From Druceiella hillmani (taxonomy: Eukaryota; Arthropoda; Insecta; Lepidoptera; Hepialidae), in NCBI GenBank assembly GCA_039881145.1, contig JAYKKI010000138.1, positions 2,286,001 through 2,350,000 of the forward strand: a stretch of DNA of 64,000 bases, written 5' to 3'. Position numbers and translations under genes: made by a program. Below, one piece after another: positions 38,033 to 51,559 of this stretch. Within the stretch, counting starts at the first letter, position 1. Each line of letters opens with the position of its first letter. The notes under the pieces were generated by a model, which ran no database searches, was not told the DNA's origin, and saw only the letters and a list, made by a program, of their open reading frames with translations.

Positions 38033-39281
38033 GTTCATGCATTCATACACACATACAGGCATACATATAATCATTAATCACATTTTAATTTCATTTCTTG
38101 ATTGAGCTGCTAGTATTTAAAGTGAATCGTGGGTTGTTAGTGATAAGAAAATATTTTATTTTCCTACCCAACTACGTCACAGCGACCTTTCTATTCAAGA
38201 AATTTGTTATCCAAATTACTTAGATCTTAATTATTTAGACAAAGATAGTGAAAGAGAAAAACGTGTTAAAACTATTTTTTTGTCGTTATACGTTATGTAA
38301 AAACGTGAAGAACCAAAGTAGTCATTAACAACAAACAAATTCTTCATTAAAAACAAACAAACTTATTATATATGGATAGAAAACGTCAACAACAGGTTTT
38401 AAATTTATTCAAAGGTTAAATATTTGTATGTATGTACGCGATCATTGGAGTAACTTTTTAATAAACTTTATTAATTTTCTTAACTATTTTTTGTTAAAAC
38501 CCGTATTCATATAGAAACGAATAAATTCACAATTTTACTAATTATGAAAGTGTGTTTTCATCAAATTAATTATATTTGCTAAATATATAAAAGTAAAATT
38601 TTGAAAATCATTTTGTTTTAACTTAAAAACAAGTTGTGAAAAATTAAAACTAAATTCGATTATTTTTTTGAGGCAGGAAAATTAGACCAATAAGGAAGTT
38701 TTCTTATCAAATACTTATTTTTTAAGTAATAGGATGCGTGTATATTTTTATAGCACATTCAAAGGATAGTTAAATCCTGTAATACATCTTTAATTAAATT
38801 TCTTTTCCTTAGTTTATAACTTATCAAAGACCAAAACTTACTTGAATCAAAAAAATTAAAATATTGTTTTAAAATTGATAACTACTTGTCCATTGCCTAT
38901 TCTTGACATGTTGCTTGTCTTTTCCTATTTATCTTCAGTCTATAATATATTTATGTATCATTGCCGGTTTTTCCCGAAAAAATCTCGAAAGTTTACATTA
39001 ATTATTAATTACTTTTTAGAATTATACATAATTCTAGAGATATTGAATAAAATATGTACATAAAATATGTTTCCTCTTTATTCATTTCCGAAACTATAAA
39101 ACTGAAAATTATCTAAAATATTTTCTCATAATTTTCAACTTTTCATCCACTTTTCAGTATAAGTTTAGTAATGAAAGTTTATGTAAATTTTACCGAATAG
39201 CTGATGAGTCAAGTTTTTATAGTTATTGAGATATTCACGATAATTTACGTCCGTAAAAGAAAACTAAATATTTCATAACTA
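38033..39281. other. No recognisable gene
   Basis: AT-rich sequence with no recognised motif. Confidence 0.5.
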
Positions 39282-39414
<133 letters not shown>

Positions 39415-39799
39415 GATGGAAAACAATAAATATTTGTAAACAATTTGGTGGCAATACTATGTACCCGTAAAAGTATATGGGTACCTAAATGTCCTCTTAG
39501 TGGGAGTTCTACCAAAACTTAACAAGTTTATTTTTAGGTATTAACATTAATTAACTCGTTTCAACCATTTACACTCTATCACGATGCTAATATTCCTTAT
39601 TTACTGCATTTTAGACGTCTGTAACAATCATGTGTGTAAAAATAAGTCTGAGTTTTTCTCTATTTAACATTTATTGAAGATTTTAAATGTATACAATAAA
39701 GAATTAAACCTGTTAACAATATTGTAAGAACAAAATGACCAATGTGAAATATATCATAGTAATTATAATGAATGGAAAAATGATGTATTATTATTATTC

Positions 39800-40085
39800 T
39801 TACCAAACAACTGTCGTCACTGGATAGGGCGCAGTGGGCCTGTACCCTGGCCTTCGAGATCTCCAGATTTAACACCACTCTATTTTTTTTTTTTGGAGTA
39901 GCGTCAAATCCTATGCATACTCAACTAAATGCCCAGACGAAGAAACTTTATGAGAAAGGATTTCCGACAGTTTCAATAAAATTAAGAGAAATGCTCAATC
40001 GGTGGATAATTTTATTAATTCAATTGTAAGGAGCGCGCAGTTTTGTGTAGAACTAAAGTGAGAACTTAAGACTTCTTAAACAAAT
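39800..40085 (+). pseudogene. Tc1/mariner-like transposase, C-terminal remnant
   Basis: The plus strand reads CRHWIGRSGPVPWPSRS then SPDLTPL, the hallmark near the end of the catalytic domain of insect mariner-related DDE transposases. After a run of twelve T the frame shifts and continues as WSSVKSYAYSTKCPDEETL, a TGA stop, then ERISDSFNKIKRNAQ, SIVRSAQFCVELKCENL and LLKQ. This follows the usual tail of such proteins: a W-x-x-[VI]-K-S-x-[AV]-Y segment, a helix, then a short region ending near a conserved leucine. The family normally has Asp in PLDFF, probably the third catalytic acid, and this copy has Tyr (PLYFF). Only about 95 codons survive; the first two catalytic residues, the DNA-binding domain and the inverted termini are absent. 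It is certainly non-functional, with at least one frameshift and one stop. Confidence 0.85.
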
Positions 40086-40089
40086 AAAT

Positions 40090-43000
40090 GATCTAATTTT
40101 ATATGAACGGTGAATTAATACATTTTTTTATGAAATAATTGTTACTAAAATGATTTTTTTTTCTATGCAATACTTTATAAACGTGAAAAAAGTCGTGGAT
40201 TGAGTGGTTTCCGCAGAATTTCAACATGAGTTAGTACATTTATAACATTATTTATTAAGTTTTTAATCGTTATATTTCATGTCATAACCACACAAGTAAA
40301 CAAAATACGTTACGTATAAATACACTACGTATAAGTTACTTATTTTATCCAATGTCTCGCGGGGCAGGTTCGCGGTCATTAACCACTAGCGCTGCTGATT
40401 GACGTGCGCGAGTATCGTGTATATGAAAAAAATTACAATTTTTTGGAAAAGTGTCATCCTTTCAATTTTATTTTAACGACAATCGACTATTTTTCAGTAA
40501 ACGAATAACGTCTTTCTTCATCCAACCTTTACTCACGGACACCGTGTGCATTAGTCACACATTTATATATAATATGTTCCATTAATTCTCATTGAGTCGT
40601 ATGTCAGAGATTTAGAGATTTGAAGCTGAAGCGTCCTTCTTAGAATATATCATATATGAATTAGTTTACCTCGAGAAGTATGTGTCGGAACACGTATAAA
40701 ATAAGGTGTCGCAACTACTTAATAATGGTTGTTTGGTATCAGGTATGGGAAAAAACATAGGAACTTATTGTACATCCCTTTGAAACCTCGTATCTCAAAA
40801 ATTGGTCGTAAAATTACTGGTGTATGGAACATCAACTTTATTTTGAAAACACATCCATATTTCAATCGAAATACCGCTCTGAAGCAACCATTTTTTAAAA
40901 TTGTATCGATATAGATCTAAAACTATATAAAACGTTAACCTATGACAGATGGATGAACGGACATTTTGAACATACATGGAAACATTACATACTTCACTGT
41001 AGAACTCCCAAATATAAGGTTTGGAATCACGTATCCTATTTACACCTTTAGTCAGTTTATTGTTTAATTTTGGTCCGTAGAAATTATAGAATCTCTATCG
41101 GTATCTGTCTTTATTTGAAATCTGCACAAACGAGCACGTAAAAGTACAAGATATGAAAATAACTTTCCAATTTTATTGAAATATGAAACCAAACGAATAA
41201 ATAATCGATTGTAGCTGTATTTTGTTGATACCGCCGACAATTGTACAGAGTCATAAATCTCCTTACAATTAAACTACACGTATTTTAGCGCATCGCAGTT
41301 TACTTTGCTCGTCGTATAAGATAGTGCATCCTTTGATTACAATGAAACTAGTTGTTTCTAAATTCGATACTTGAATTCTGTCGACTTTATGTGTGACTTG
41401 AAATCTATGGACACAATGTTTAGTTTCGCAATTATTTCGTAGTTGAGTTAGCTTTCGTATTCATACAAGATCCCAATGGCGCATTATAGTACGTTATCAC
41501 TTCAATAATAATCCTCATTGATTTTTCCGTGCCCGCTATAATTTAGCGTAGGTGAGTAAACAAAAGTAGGAAATTCAAGTATTTGGTAATATCTTACTAT
41601 ATTTTGAGAGTATCTGGTCACATTGATAGTAACTTTGGGACGTTCGAGTATAGTAATATTGTCAGTGATACGTATCGTCGTTTTCTATTCACCCTCTCCA
41701 CTTTCATTCAATTTCAATAGGCAATATCTTTATTTTACATCACCGCGACCTGGTTTATTTACGTTTCATTACTATCCGTACTATTTGGCTGTCGTCCAAC
41801 TGTGTTACGTTAGTAGATAAAGCTTCTGACGATTCATTATTTATGACAATTTTCTGTACGTACTCGCATATACCACGCACTCCATCATACTAAATGACGT
41901 TGTAGAACTTAACTTTTTTTGTGCTGCGGCGTGGGTTTCTGGAAGCTTGGAGATGGGATGTAACTAACAAAAGTACATGCTGGAAAAAATTGTATTGTTA
42001 GAAACGCGATCTAGATTTTTGTTACGAGTCGTAATTGGACGCGGTGATATATTATTTTTCGGATTGTAAATATCTCAGATAACTGCCGATACTCGTAGTT
42101 ATATTTTGTTATGGAGGTCTCTCCCCAAATCTTAAATTTTTTAGCCAATTTTTAAACTGAAATTGTTTTTTTTATTTATATAAAATATTTGGAGGTAATT
42201 CTACCGCGTTTTACTGATTTAAAGAAATTTTGATGACACTATTTTCAAATAATAGAGTGCAGGCCAAAACCAGGATCTTTTCGTATGTAATTTCAAAGAT
42301 TTTTAAATTTTTTTTTTAAATAAGGTAAATAATTTAAATGGGTCTAATTAAAAAAGCGTAAAATAATAATAAAATAACTAACATGTCATTGATAAAATGT
42401 TAGTCTATTGTTAGTTAAGTAGTATTATTTAACTTATTAAACTTACTCGCTATTAAAGAAATTACAATGATGACCATGTAAATTATTGCTCCCTACATGT
42501 GCAATTTGTTTTGTTACATTCGATGTCTTTCATTAGATTTAATGAAGCTATATAAAAATAGGATAGAAGTTTTATGCTAAATAACAACGTTGTCTACGAA
42601 CCACATACTTTTATTTTCATAGGCTCCATATCCGAGAAATGTCGAACCTTATTGTTATGGGAACGCCGTTTGTCATCCGTCAGCGTATCAACAAGTTTCA
42701 TACTTGCAGTGGAATCGAAAAGATACTTAAAAATTGCATGTCGTTTGTAGTTCATTGGTCTAAAACGGAAAATGGCATTTAAAACAACATAAAATGTTAC
42801 TTCAAGAGGATTATTTTTCCTTTTATGAGTGAAGCACAAAACCGTATTTTGAATTTTATTTTCAATAAAGAATTAGCATTTCGTGGGAAATTAAAATGAT
42901 CATTTTTAGATCCGTTTGTTATCAGTCTAGTTTATAAACGCCATTGTGTATAAAGCTGTTTGTAACAACAAATATTAAAAAGGTCTAAATATAAAATACT

Positions 43001-46000
43001 AACAAAGCTTTGACTTAAAAACCAAAACATTTTGAAAAATTCACGAAACTTTTGAACCCGTGAATGATATGCAAGGTGACATATTTCCATAGTGAAAAAT
43101 TAAATTAAGCAAAATTATGTAGCTCTGTAGTAAGAGTTCTACTCGTGCTACGAGGTTTATTTTTTACTGTTTTCCTTTTGTTTATACATTTTAACGTGCC
43201 TGGAAGATACAAACCAAACCAAATTTTGTCGAAAATATTTATCACATATATAACATTTTTAATTATTATTTTCGGACGCATTCTATCCGAATGGAAAATT
43301 TGTAAAAATTGTTTCTTTACTTACAACGTGTGAGCATATTTTTAAAAATTAGATGCCAAGTGTGTGGGGCAAGTGAGTTAATTATACATCTATATTATTT
43401 GTTATGAAGTCAAGTCAAATAATATTTATTTATATTGTTAACTTGCAATTAAGAATATAAATTAACCGGAACCTCGTAACCCAGTTTGTCCGTCTGCCGC
43501 AGATATTGTACGTTTTGGAAGCATTAACAGTAAAGAATATTCATAAAAGTAGATATCATATTTGGCGAGCAATAATTAAAATAGGTATCACTTTTATCAT
43601 ACTAAATTAAATAAAAAAAGTAATTTTTTTTAATGTTTGGCACAAAAACGGCTTAATTAATTGATATGAAACTCTCTTATAGATTATATGGTGCAGATGG
43701 ACATTTTAGAGTGTGTGAGTGAGGAACGATAAGTTTTTAAGTGAAGTCATTCTAAATGTGCTGGGTATATTTGTGAGTTAAACAACTTATGCTGCTATAA
43801 CAAAACATAAACATTGTTTTGGTATAGCGATATAAGTTGCTAAACAAACATAACAAGTTATGACAAAATTATGTATAAAAATAAAATCGACAATAAAATT
43901 ATAATGTATATACGATTACTCAAAATACTTTTTTAGTTAGTTTCGTTATATTACGACATTGGGCATTATAGTTCTGTACTTAAAAAATAAATAGCAAAAT
44001 TATTAAAAATACTGTCAATACGCTAACCGTAAAAAATCATTACGTAAAAAGCTAATAAACAAAATTCAAAGCCGGGATGTTCAGATAGTGAAAGTTAACA
44101 ATCTCAGGTTTGATATTATTTGTGACTTTAAAACACATACCATACGCTATATCAACTAAAGATGACTTTATATAACTTGTGAATAATAAAATACTTTTAG
44201 ATCAAAATCACGCTTAGAGTCCCAGTTGTACAAAGCAAGCCTGTGATTTTTATATTTTCAGGACTTGCTTCTTTTTATATGCAAATGAACAATTGTACTT
44301 TGTTATTAATGTTTCACCTTCAATTAAAACTAACTTGGAATTTGTTACAATATTATTTAGCATAAGTTTTTCACATCGTTATTATCCCCATGTTCAACGA
44401 AAACACCTCGTGTCAAAGATTTAAAGCCAGAGATATTATAGAAATATTTCCAGGAATATATCTGTAATACTCCCGTTTGCAAAGCATTGATCCGTGGTTT
44501 GCAACTGCAAGGAATACATATATATTTCCCGGCTGATTCTAGTTGAAACAAATTTTTAGTTGCTTCCAACTAAAATTAATCTTCAAATATTGTATGAGGT
44601 ATGAAATATATGACACGAGTGTTTTTCAACGAAAATAAACAACGATGGTAACAATGTTAAATACTTATCACTAAATTTCAGCAGAGGAATTTTAGTGACA
44701 ATGACGAAAATAAGATTGACGTCATCTAAAAAAATAAAGTATGAAAATGAAATTCGATGTAAAAATAGTGAAGGCAACTGATTTTTATTGCCCGAAGCGT
44801 GGGTTTGTTAATTTGATTTTTTTCTCAGAAAACTACGATGAAATCTGAAGGGTAGATTCCATCAGGAATCATACAGAGAGAGGCAAATCCAATAACGCAG
44901 GTATTAACCAGTGTGTAGTTAGAAAAGTGGTCGGCGGTCATTAAATAACATCACGCGATCGGATCCTTGCTGGATCATAAAGTGTGAAAAGAAATTAAAA
45001 TTTGGATTCTCATAATGTTTTTTTCAATATAAATGGTTATAAATTAATTTCCTTTTTTGGCTAATACCTACACAAAGAGAAGCAAAGCGGCTCAAAGAGA
45101 CCACCACCTTTCATCATTAGATTAGCAAAAAAGACACACTGGCCCCGACACAAAGTAACATTTTAAATATTATTACTACCTAGATCTTACCTAATATCGG
45201 TTTGTATTGCTTCATCCAATAACAAGGGGAGACAATATATTTTTGTACAATAAAAAGGACAGGAAAAGCAAAATAAAGTATAATAAACCCTTGTAAACTC
45301 AGTAATAAAATATGATCTGCAAAAAATTGTTTGTGAATGTAACAACCATCATAATTATAACTAGTGCATTTTAGGTGTAATTTCGAAGAAATTCATTCAA
45401 TTATAATTAAAACAGAATTATGGAATACTATTTTCTACATATTGTTCTCCATAATTTAGATATAGTCAAAACAAAAGTTTTAAAAACCTCATCCGACAGC
45501 AAAGTTTCTTAAAGTATTGCTTCAAGCTAAGAGTTAAAATGTAAAGGATAGCAGATAGCAACTACATATCAAATCAAAACTATAAACAGTCAACCAAATT
45601 ACAAAGGGCAAATAAATTAATGTTCGTATTTTATGAGGAAAAAAATTGTAGGAAAAAAATATTAATAACCGTTCAATTGCACGTAGAGTATATTTATTAA
45701 AAACGTACCAGTTTCCTGGGCCCTTAGCAATTTGACAGGTATACATTTGTTTATGCATATTTATGTATAAATGAAGTGCAAAACTTTTTTTTTCTGAATT
45801 TAAAACACATTTTATATCCTCAATCTACGTGTATTCACCTTTAATATTCCAATGAAAATTAATTTCGGACGTCTCAAACAAGAAGTCACAATTGTAAACT
45901 CCCTTTACTACCCTTGCATATTCAAAACAAAATATAAATATTTAAATCGCGTTTTAAACCATACCCAACAACTTTCATGAACCTGGCGTAATATTATGAT

Positions 46001-46005
46001 AAAAA
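40090..46005. other. No recognisable gene
   Basis: AT-rich. Open frames at 40729-40914, 41623-41820, 42594-42839 and 44357-44569 are 60-81 codons with no family that I know. A phrase ending in GTAACCCAGTTTGTCCGTCT near 43475 may mark another eroded interspersed repeat. Confidence 0.45.
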
Positions 46006-46009
46006 TTAA

Positions 46010-46190
46010 AAAATCCTTGTACTTGACAACCTCAATAAAGGCGACACGAGGTAGGATTCTATCGGGTGAAACGGAGATAAGGACAAATACCTGTACATCG
46101 GTTTTCGCCTCAACGATCTCACCTTCACATTTCTCGATAATGCCAGTGGGTGTATGCAGGTTAGGTCTCCTCGTTGAAAATTATTGGTAT
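46010..46190 (-). pseudogene. Duplicated coding-like block, copy 1
   Basis: This block and 46314-46500 are diverged direct copies (about 70% by eye) sharing ATCGGTTTTCGC, GATCTCA, CAGG and CGTTGAAAATATT-type words on the plus strand. On the minus strand both can be read in one matching frame: RRPNLHTPTGIIEKCEGEIV then EAKTDVQVFVLISVS here, and RRRYNLCTPASVIDEYEAEI then AEAKTDMRILALVCVS in copy 2, each continuing with an R-[IV]-L-x-R-x-AFI segment. Protein-level similarity kept in one frame suggests both derive from a coding sequence. I do not recognise the family. No start codon or splice structure is clear. An old transposon or tandem gene fragment is possible. Confidence 0.3.
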
Positions 46191-46313
46191 GAAAAAGTTT
46201 TAAATAAATGTGCATTAACAAATTTCATGTGTTTATTATATATATTTGCATTAGACTATACGAGAAGATGAAGTCGGATGTCATCGCGCAAAAGGAACGA
46301 CCCTAATAAAGAT

Positions 46314-46500
46314 TCACAAAAACCATTTATATGACAACGTAAATAAAGGCTTTACGAGGTCTGAGAAGGACCCTATAAAGTGAAACGCAAACAAGGGCCA
46401 ATATCCGCATATCGGTTTTCGCTTCAGCGATCTCAGCTTCATATTCGTCAATAACGCTGGCAGGTGTGCATAGGTTATATCTCCTCCGTTGAAAATATTA
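46314..46500 (-). pseudogene. Duplicated coding-like block, copy 2
   Basis: See 46010-46190. In this copy the frame is open from the shared RRR to a TAA after AFIYVVI, and is less AT-biased than the flanks. Copy spacing is about 310 bp, and the stretch between copies is AT-rich and not duplicated. Confidence 0.3.
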
Positions 46501-48312
46501 CATTTAAAAAAACATGCAAACGGAAGAACCGCATATTTGGAAAATGATATATTTGCCAATCACTGTATATATGTATTAATGAAATATATGTTTTTTCGTT
46601 CTTTTGATATTTCAAAATTATTTCCCAAAGTTGGCGATTTGAGTAACATTGCACTCGTTTTAATAACAAAATATTTTTGGTGTCAAACGACCAGAACTGA
46701 ATGTATGTTGTACTTGTTTTACAGCAAATGATCGGTTCTCTAATTACTACTTTGAGGATTAAGTGAATGTAAGCAGCTTTTGCCCCTCACTTACAACTTT
46801 TGGAGATGTTTTTTCCAATTGTTATCTCCATGATGTGTGTTAATCTTGTTCTAGGTTGGGCAGAAAGATTACAGAAGAGTAAAGTTCTGTTTTTATTTTT
46901 ATAATCTTTCCAATTTTTTCTTTTCAATTTAATTCCCAAAACTCTTCATTAGCTTGTATATGATTCCTATAATCGACATTGCCTTCCGTATTTAAAATTA
47001 TATAATTTAAACTAACTAAATTATCCAATATATCCCAGAATAAAAATCCAATTACCAGTCAGTTAATAGATAATGTATCGTATTACTGTAAAATAGTAGC
47101 TATTGTTGTGTTCAAGCTAAAAAAAATTGAAATCTTGAAACCCTAAATGTTTTCAGTGATTGGAAGAGGTATCCTATCATTGAACTCTGCCTTATGTCTT
47201 TTTCTCTAGTTTTGTTTTTGATCTTAAAAATTTCAAAATAATTTTTGTTAACTTAATTATTAATCTTTTGCTGCCTTCCGTAATATTTCAATATTTATCT
47301 GTCATAACCGGAAGCTATTCCTTCAGTGACTATAAGTCCCACAAAGTCTGAAATTATGAAAATACTTTGTTGTCCTCGTGAATCCAGTTTCATAACAGTA
47401 TCTTTGAAACTGCATTCCAATATTAGTCATGTGAATTTAGCTTAGCTATCATTCTCCCATAATGAATTATGAAACGCTAGTTCAATTTGGATACAGAAAT
47501 AAAAAGTGAAAACAGATGAAATATAACTATTATCTTCATATTTTTAATCCCATGCAGATGGAAGTAACAGTTAATTTATTATAATTTATGCACATACAAT
47601 AATTTTTATCCTATGCAATTTTAATATTAATTTACCATATAATTACTTTTATAAAATTAACATTTCTTTGTTTTAAGCAATTGTAGTATTAATTAAACAA
47701 TAATAATCATAAAATTATATTAGAAAAAATAGGAACAAATAAAATAGAAAAAAATATCACATACTAACATAAAAAAAGTATCACATACTAACATAAGAAA
47801 AGTGTTTGTGGTAACTAGATGAAAAATAAGGTCATACATAAGACTATATTACTTATTGTTTATCATAAATAATCCTAATAGGAATAAGATTATAATGCGA
47901 AAGGGAGTTCGTTTGTTTGTGTATTTGTATCTCTTTCATGTTACTCAACACGTCCCGGCAATATTTTACAAACAAGTATCTTGTGTCATGGAGATGAATA
48001 TTAATATTTTACTACTATGTTCTCCGTTTATTATTTTTTAGAATCAGCTTAATTGAGTTACAATTGAAAAAAATGGGGTACAGATTATTTTTACACCACT
48101 ACAGAATATTGAATATCTAGTTAAGTACCATATAATAATTTAATATTTCTTCCTAAACATCGTCAACATTAACATACTTTTCAATTTATGATAAAGATTA
48201 ACATTAATTTGCAGAATTTTTTTTTTGTATTTCACTTTTCCTATTATACCACTTTCGTTTATTCCAAGAGACCTAGTTTTATTATCCATCTATGTAAGGT
48301 TATACATATAAG
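46501..48312. other. No recognisable gene
   Basis: AT-rich and unremarkable apart from a short tandem repeat at 47755-47804. Confidence 0.5.
47755..47804. repeat. Two copies of TATCACATACTAACATAA
   Basis: The word occurs twice head to tail with an A-rich spacer, a period of about 25 bp. Confidence 0.8.
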
Positions 48313-48447
48313 ACTTCGTTGCCACATAAACCCCCAAGTGTTAATCTGGATGAAGTGCTTTTATCCAGCAGGCCTCTACGGCGAGTGCTCCTTGAGTTCA
48401 CGTTTGAAAGCCCCGACAGCGACGGAGCTTTTATTGATTTTGATTGA
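48313..48447 (+). other. Possible orphan 3' coding exon, unrecognised
   Basis: A plus-strand frame of 44 codons ends in TGA (48445-48447) within a block that is about half G+C, in contrast to the AT-rich flanks. It reads PPSVNLDEVLLSSRPLRR, then VLLEFTFESPDSDGAFIDFD before the stop, with balanced charged residues and an acidic C-terminal end. An AG at 48311-48312 could be an acceptor, but the pyrimidine tract lies further upstream (48217-48268) and the frame is closed by a TAA a little before. No upstream ATG or partner exon is seen. The minus strand is also open for 60 codons. It might be the last exon of a gene with long introns, or transposon debris. Confidence 0.25.
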
Positions 48448-51404
48448 GAGCTTTCGGCGCCTCGTTTTAAATCTTTCATCATTTATGTATTCGGACAAAA
48501 CTAAACATAAACCGTACACGCAACATGATTGAATGGCCTTTGTATAGTTTATGATTCACGGTGGGAAAGAAAATCCATCAACTTTTTTGTGGTGACCATC
48601 ATTTTTGTTTTTTTAAATGAACCAGATATACTTGCAATCGTAAACATTTAAATCTTTTTAATTTGATATAGGCCGTCGTAAGCCGCAATTCAAAATTTTG
48701 TATATATTACTTACAAATATTAAATAATAAATGATTTTACAGTGCAATGTAATTTTAAATTGATTTTAGATAAAAATATTGCAACAGATCGTAAAACAAT
48801 GAAAACGTCAATCCTTATTTTCCGTAGGTTTAATAGAATAAAAGTTAAGATAACAATTTGGATCCACGCAATAAATTAAATTCACTTTATGAACACTTAT
48901 TTTATTATGATTTATAGAAAGAAGTCAATAAACATCATTTAACGTATGAAAAATAATCATTCCTATGTAAAATACCAAATGTTTAGATGTAAATCAAACA
49001 AGTTTTCTATATAAATTTTGATTGAACACCATTGAAATTAAGCATCATCGTTTATATAGATGATGATAAAACAATGTACAATATAATCAAATACAATGGC
49101 CTAAAATTTCGAGAGAGAGACGTTCACGTCCCTATGAAACACATTATCGTACCGAGGGTAGTCACCTCTCAAAGAAACTTGCTTTATTTATGAAAAAAAA
49201 TAGTAAAAAAAAATAACTTTAAGCATAACTATATAATAACGATTGATTATTATTTGATATATCATATACTGTAATACTTGGAATCCTTAACTATCGATAT
49301 TCAGGAATATGCCTAATAGACTACATAATAATCATCGGTTTTCAAAATATCGAACAATTTAACGTCTCTGGTACGTTTATTCAATCCGAGGTGCTCGCCA
49401 AGATTATTATAACGGACGTGAGGAATAGGAGAAATAAAAGCAAATACATATAATACGTACCATAACCATATTTTATTTGTAAGATAAAAAACAATATATA
49501 TTAAGAGGCACAGTACACTCAATGTTAATGTTATATTCTTTGAAGGTTTTTTTAAGATCTTTTCTAAACTGCTTTGTGTCTATTGTTAAGTAAGTCGTAT
49601 TGTGTTCGCACAATAACGATTACACTTTTTAGTAATGCTTTTGAAAATATTTTATTCATCGAAATGAAAACCCAATCCTAAAGTAACAGAACAAAACCAT
49701 ATACAAAATTACAAAGCAATATCTATATGTTTGACACAGCAGTCATTATTTGCTACTCATTTACTACCCAACTTTATTGATCCGTTTGGCAATTTTTTCT
49801 ATAATTAAATTTGCTTAGGAAGTTTAACCTACATAATGCGGAGTAAATTATAATAAAAAGAAGGATTTTTGACATATATTAAAATGATACTGCTAACAAT
49901 CCATAGTAACTTTGAGAGAAATTAATTTTAAGACCATTTGATGTAATTGTCCTGAAACGGATTCTTCGAAAACAGGAAATTCCACACTGTAGTTTTTTTG
50001 CATCAATTTCTCACAAAAAGTTTCAAGTACACAGTTTTGGGTAAGTTATTAATAAATAAACACATTATTGTAGACGTACATTTTATGAATTTACCGTTTA
50101 GAAACAACTGATGCCACTTGAGGGTATTGTTTTGTCAATTATTGCTTGCAACTTGTTTTTAAAGGGCAAGTTTTCCTAATTTATAACTTGGCAGCATGAG
50201 CAGTGAAAAGATGCTTATTGAAATAATACAATGTTTGGGGATAAGGAGGATAAGAATTTTTTTAGAAAGTAAAGCCAAAAAATGGAGGAGTATAAATCTG
50301 GTAGTAACATAAGAAGGAATGAGACGATTATTTAATTATTGCAAATATTTAGGTGCTCTAATTTGGTAAGCAATTGTTCTAAAAGCTCAGAATAGCACAA
50401 GTCCTCGTAGTATAATAGATGTAACAGCAGTATTTGATTCAGGCGAATTCAGTAAATTAAATATTGAACACGTTTTAAAGAGTTTATTTTCCTTTAAACT
50501 GGTATTATTAACCTGATTATTAAAAGTAACGGTTAACATCATTCACCTGTTTTTGATAGGAGAACTAAATTACTGCCTTATTTGCCTTAAATTTTTGACT
50601 GGAAGAATAGTCGAATATTATAATTTCTTGTGATACCATGAACCTACATAAGTGCTTGATTACGTACTTTTTAGTAAATTTATTTCCATCTTTGGCACAT
50701 AACCTTATACGCTTTGCTGTTTACAATGCGAAAAATAATCATTTCTATATAAAATACCAACTTTTTGAACGCCCTACACATATAAATATATCTTTATTAA
50801 CTTATTGCTTAGTGCCATGATAAGTGACAACTTCGTCATGAAATGAGATATCGCCATCCATCATCGCTTTTGACAGTTATAAACTTAATTACATAGCAAT
50901 TATACTGCCGGATAATTGCAAAAGACTGTTTTCTTTGTGTTTATTTGGTTGTTCATTTGTTTATTACAAGTGTATCTTAATAAATAATTTACTTCTGAGT
51001 ATTTCCATGAAATTATAATAATATTATTTGTGATAATATACTGCATTAACATACATTTTGAGGATAGGATATTACACACTACAATAATAAATTACACGTT
51101 TCCTTTATGTAACCATCCATTATGCTTAAGTATCAATTTTAATTAAAAAATATTTATTTCAAATAATAAAAATATATTATTAAAATCATTTTGAATCCGA
51201 AATCCTCCACCTTCCTGAAATTTGTTAAAAATATGTCTAACAAAGAAGTGATAATGCAAAGTTTTTTGAAAAATACGTGTGCAGTAATCTAAACTAATTT
51301 AGCCTGTCTTCAAAAAGACAGGTAAAATACAAGTAATAAAAATATGGTAGAAACAATGCCATCACAGAATTGTCAAACCAGAAAAAATGTTTAGTCACAT
51401 AGCT
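48448..51404. other. No recognisable gene
   Basis: AT-rich. A minus-strand frame ending near 49313 reads NNLGEHLGLNKRTRDVKLF at its end and looks more protein-like than most, but has no acceptor or known domain. Confidence 0.45.
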
Positions 51405-51555
51405 CTGATCGGTACTCGCAAAGTGGTGTGGAATGTCACATGAAGAGCCGATAGTGGGATGTCGCAGTGCGGTGTGGGATGTCATCGCATTCATTTGCGG
51501 CGCGGTGTGTCACCGAATCCGGCGCCGGCCGAAGTATGTCAGAATTACGGTCGAC
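51405..51555. other. CpG- and GC-rich patch with GGTGTGGNATGTC repeats
   Basis: Within 150 bp there are four GATGTC or AATGTC words, three of them after GGTGTGG- or AGTGGG-like strings, then GCGGCGCGGTGTGTC and CCGGCGCCGGCCG. The palindromic CCGGCGCCGG and the CpG density are exceptional for this window. It could be a small CpG-rich promoter-like element or the GC-rich end of a MITE. No transcript start can be shown. Confidence 0.3.
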
Positions 51556-51559
51556 GTTA

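Noticed and set aside
37679..38074. 131-codon open frame on the minus strand
   Set aside because: Its N-terminal part is poly-(YI) translated from the (TA)n tract, and the rest has no recognisable domain.
49313..49522. 69-codon minus frame ending NKRTRDVKLFDILKTDDYY
   Set aside because: The second half looks protein-like, but there is no acceptor AG at the change in composition, no domain, and the N-terminal half is AT-biased hydrophobic sequence.
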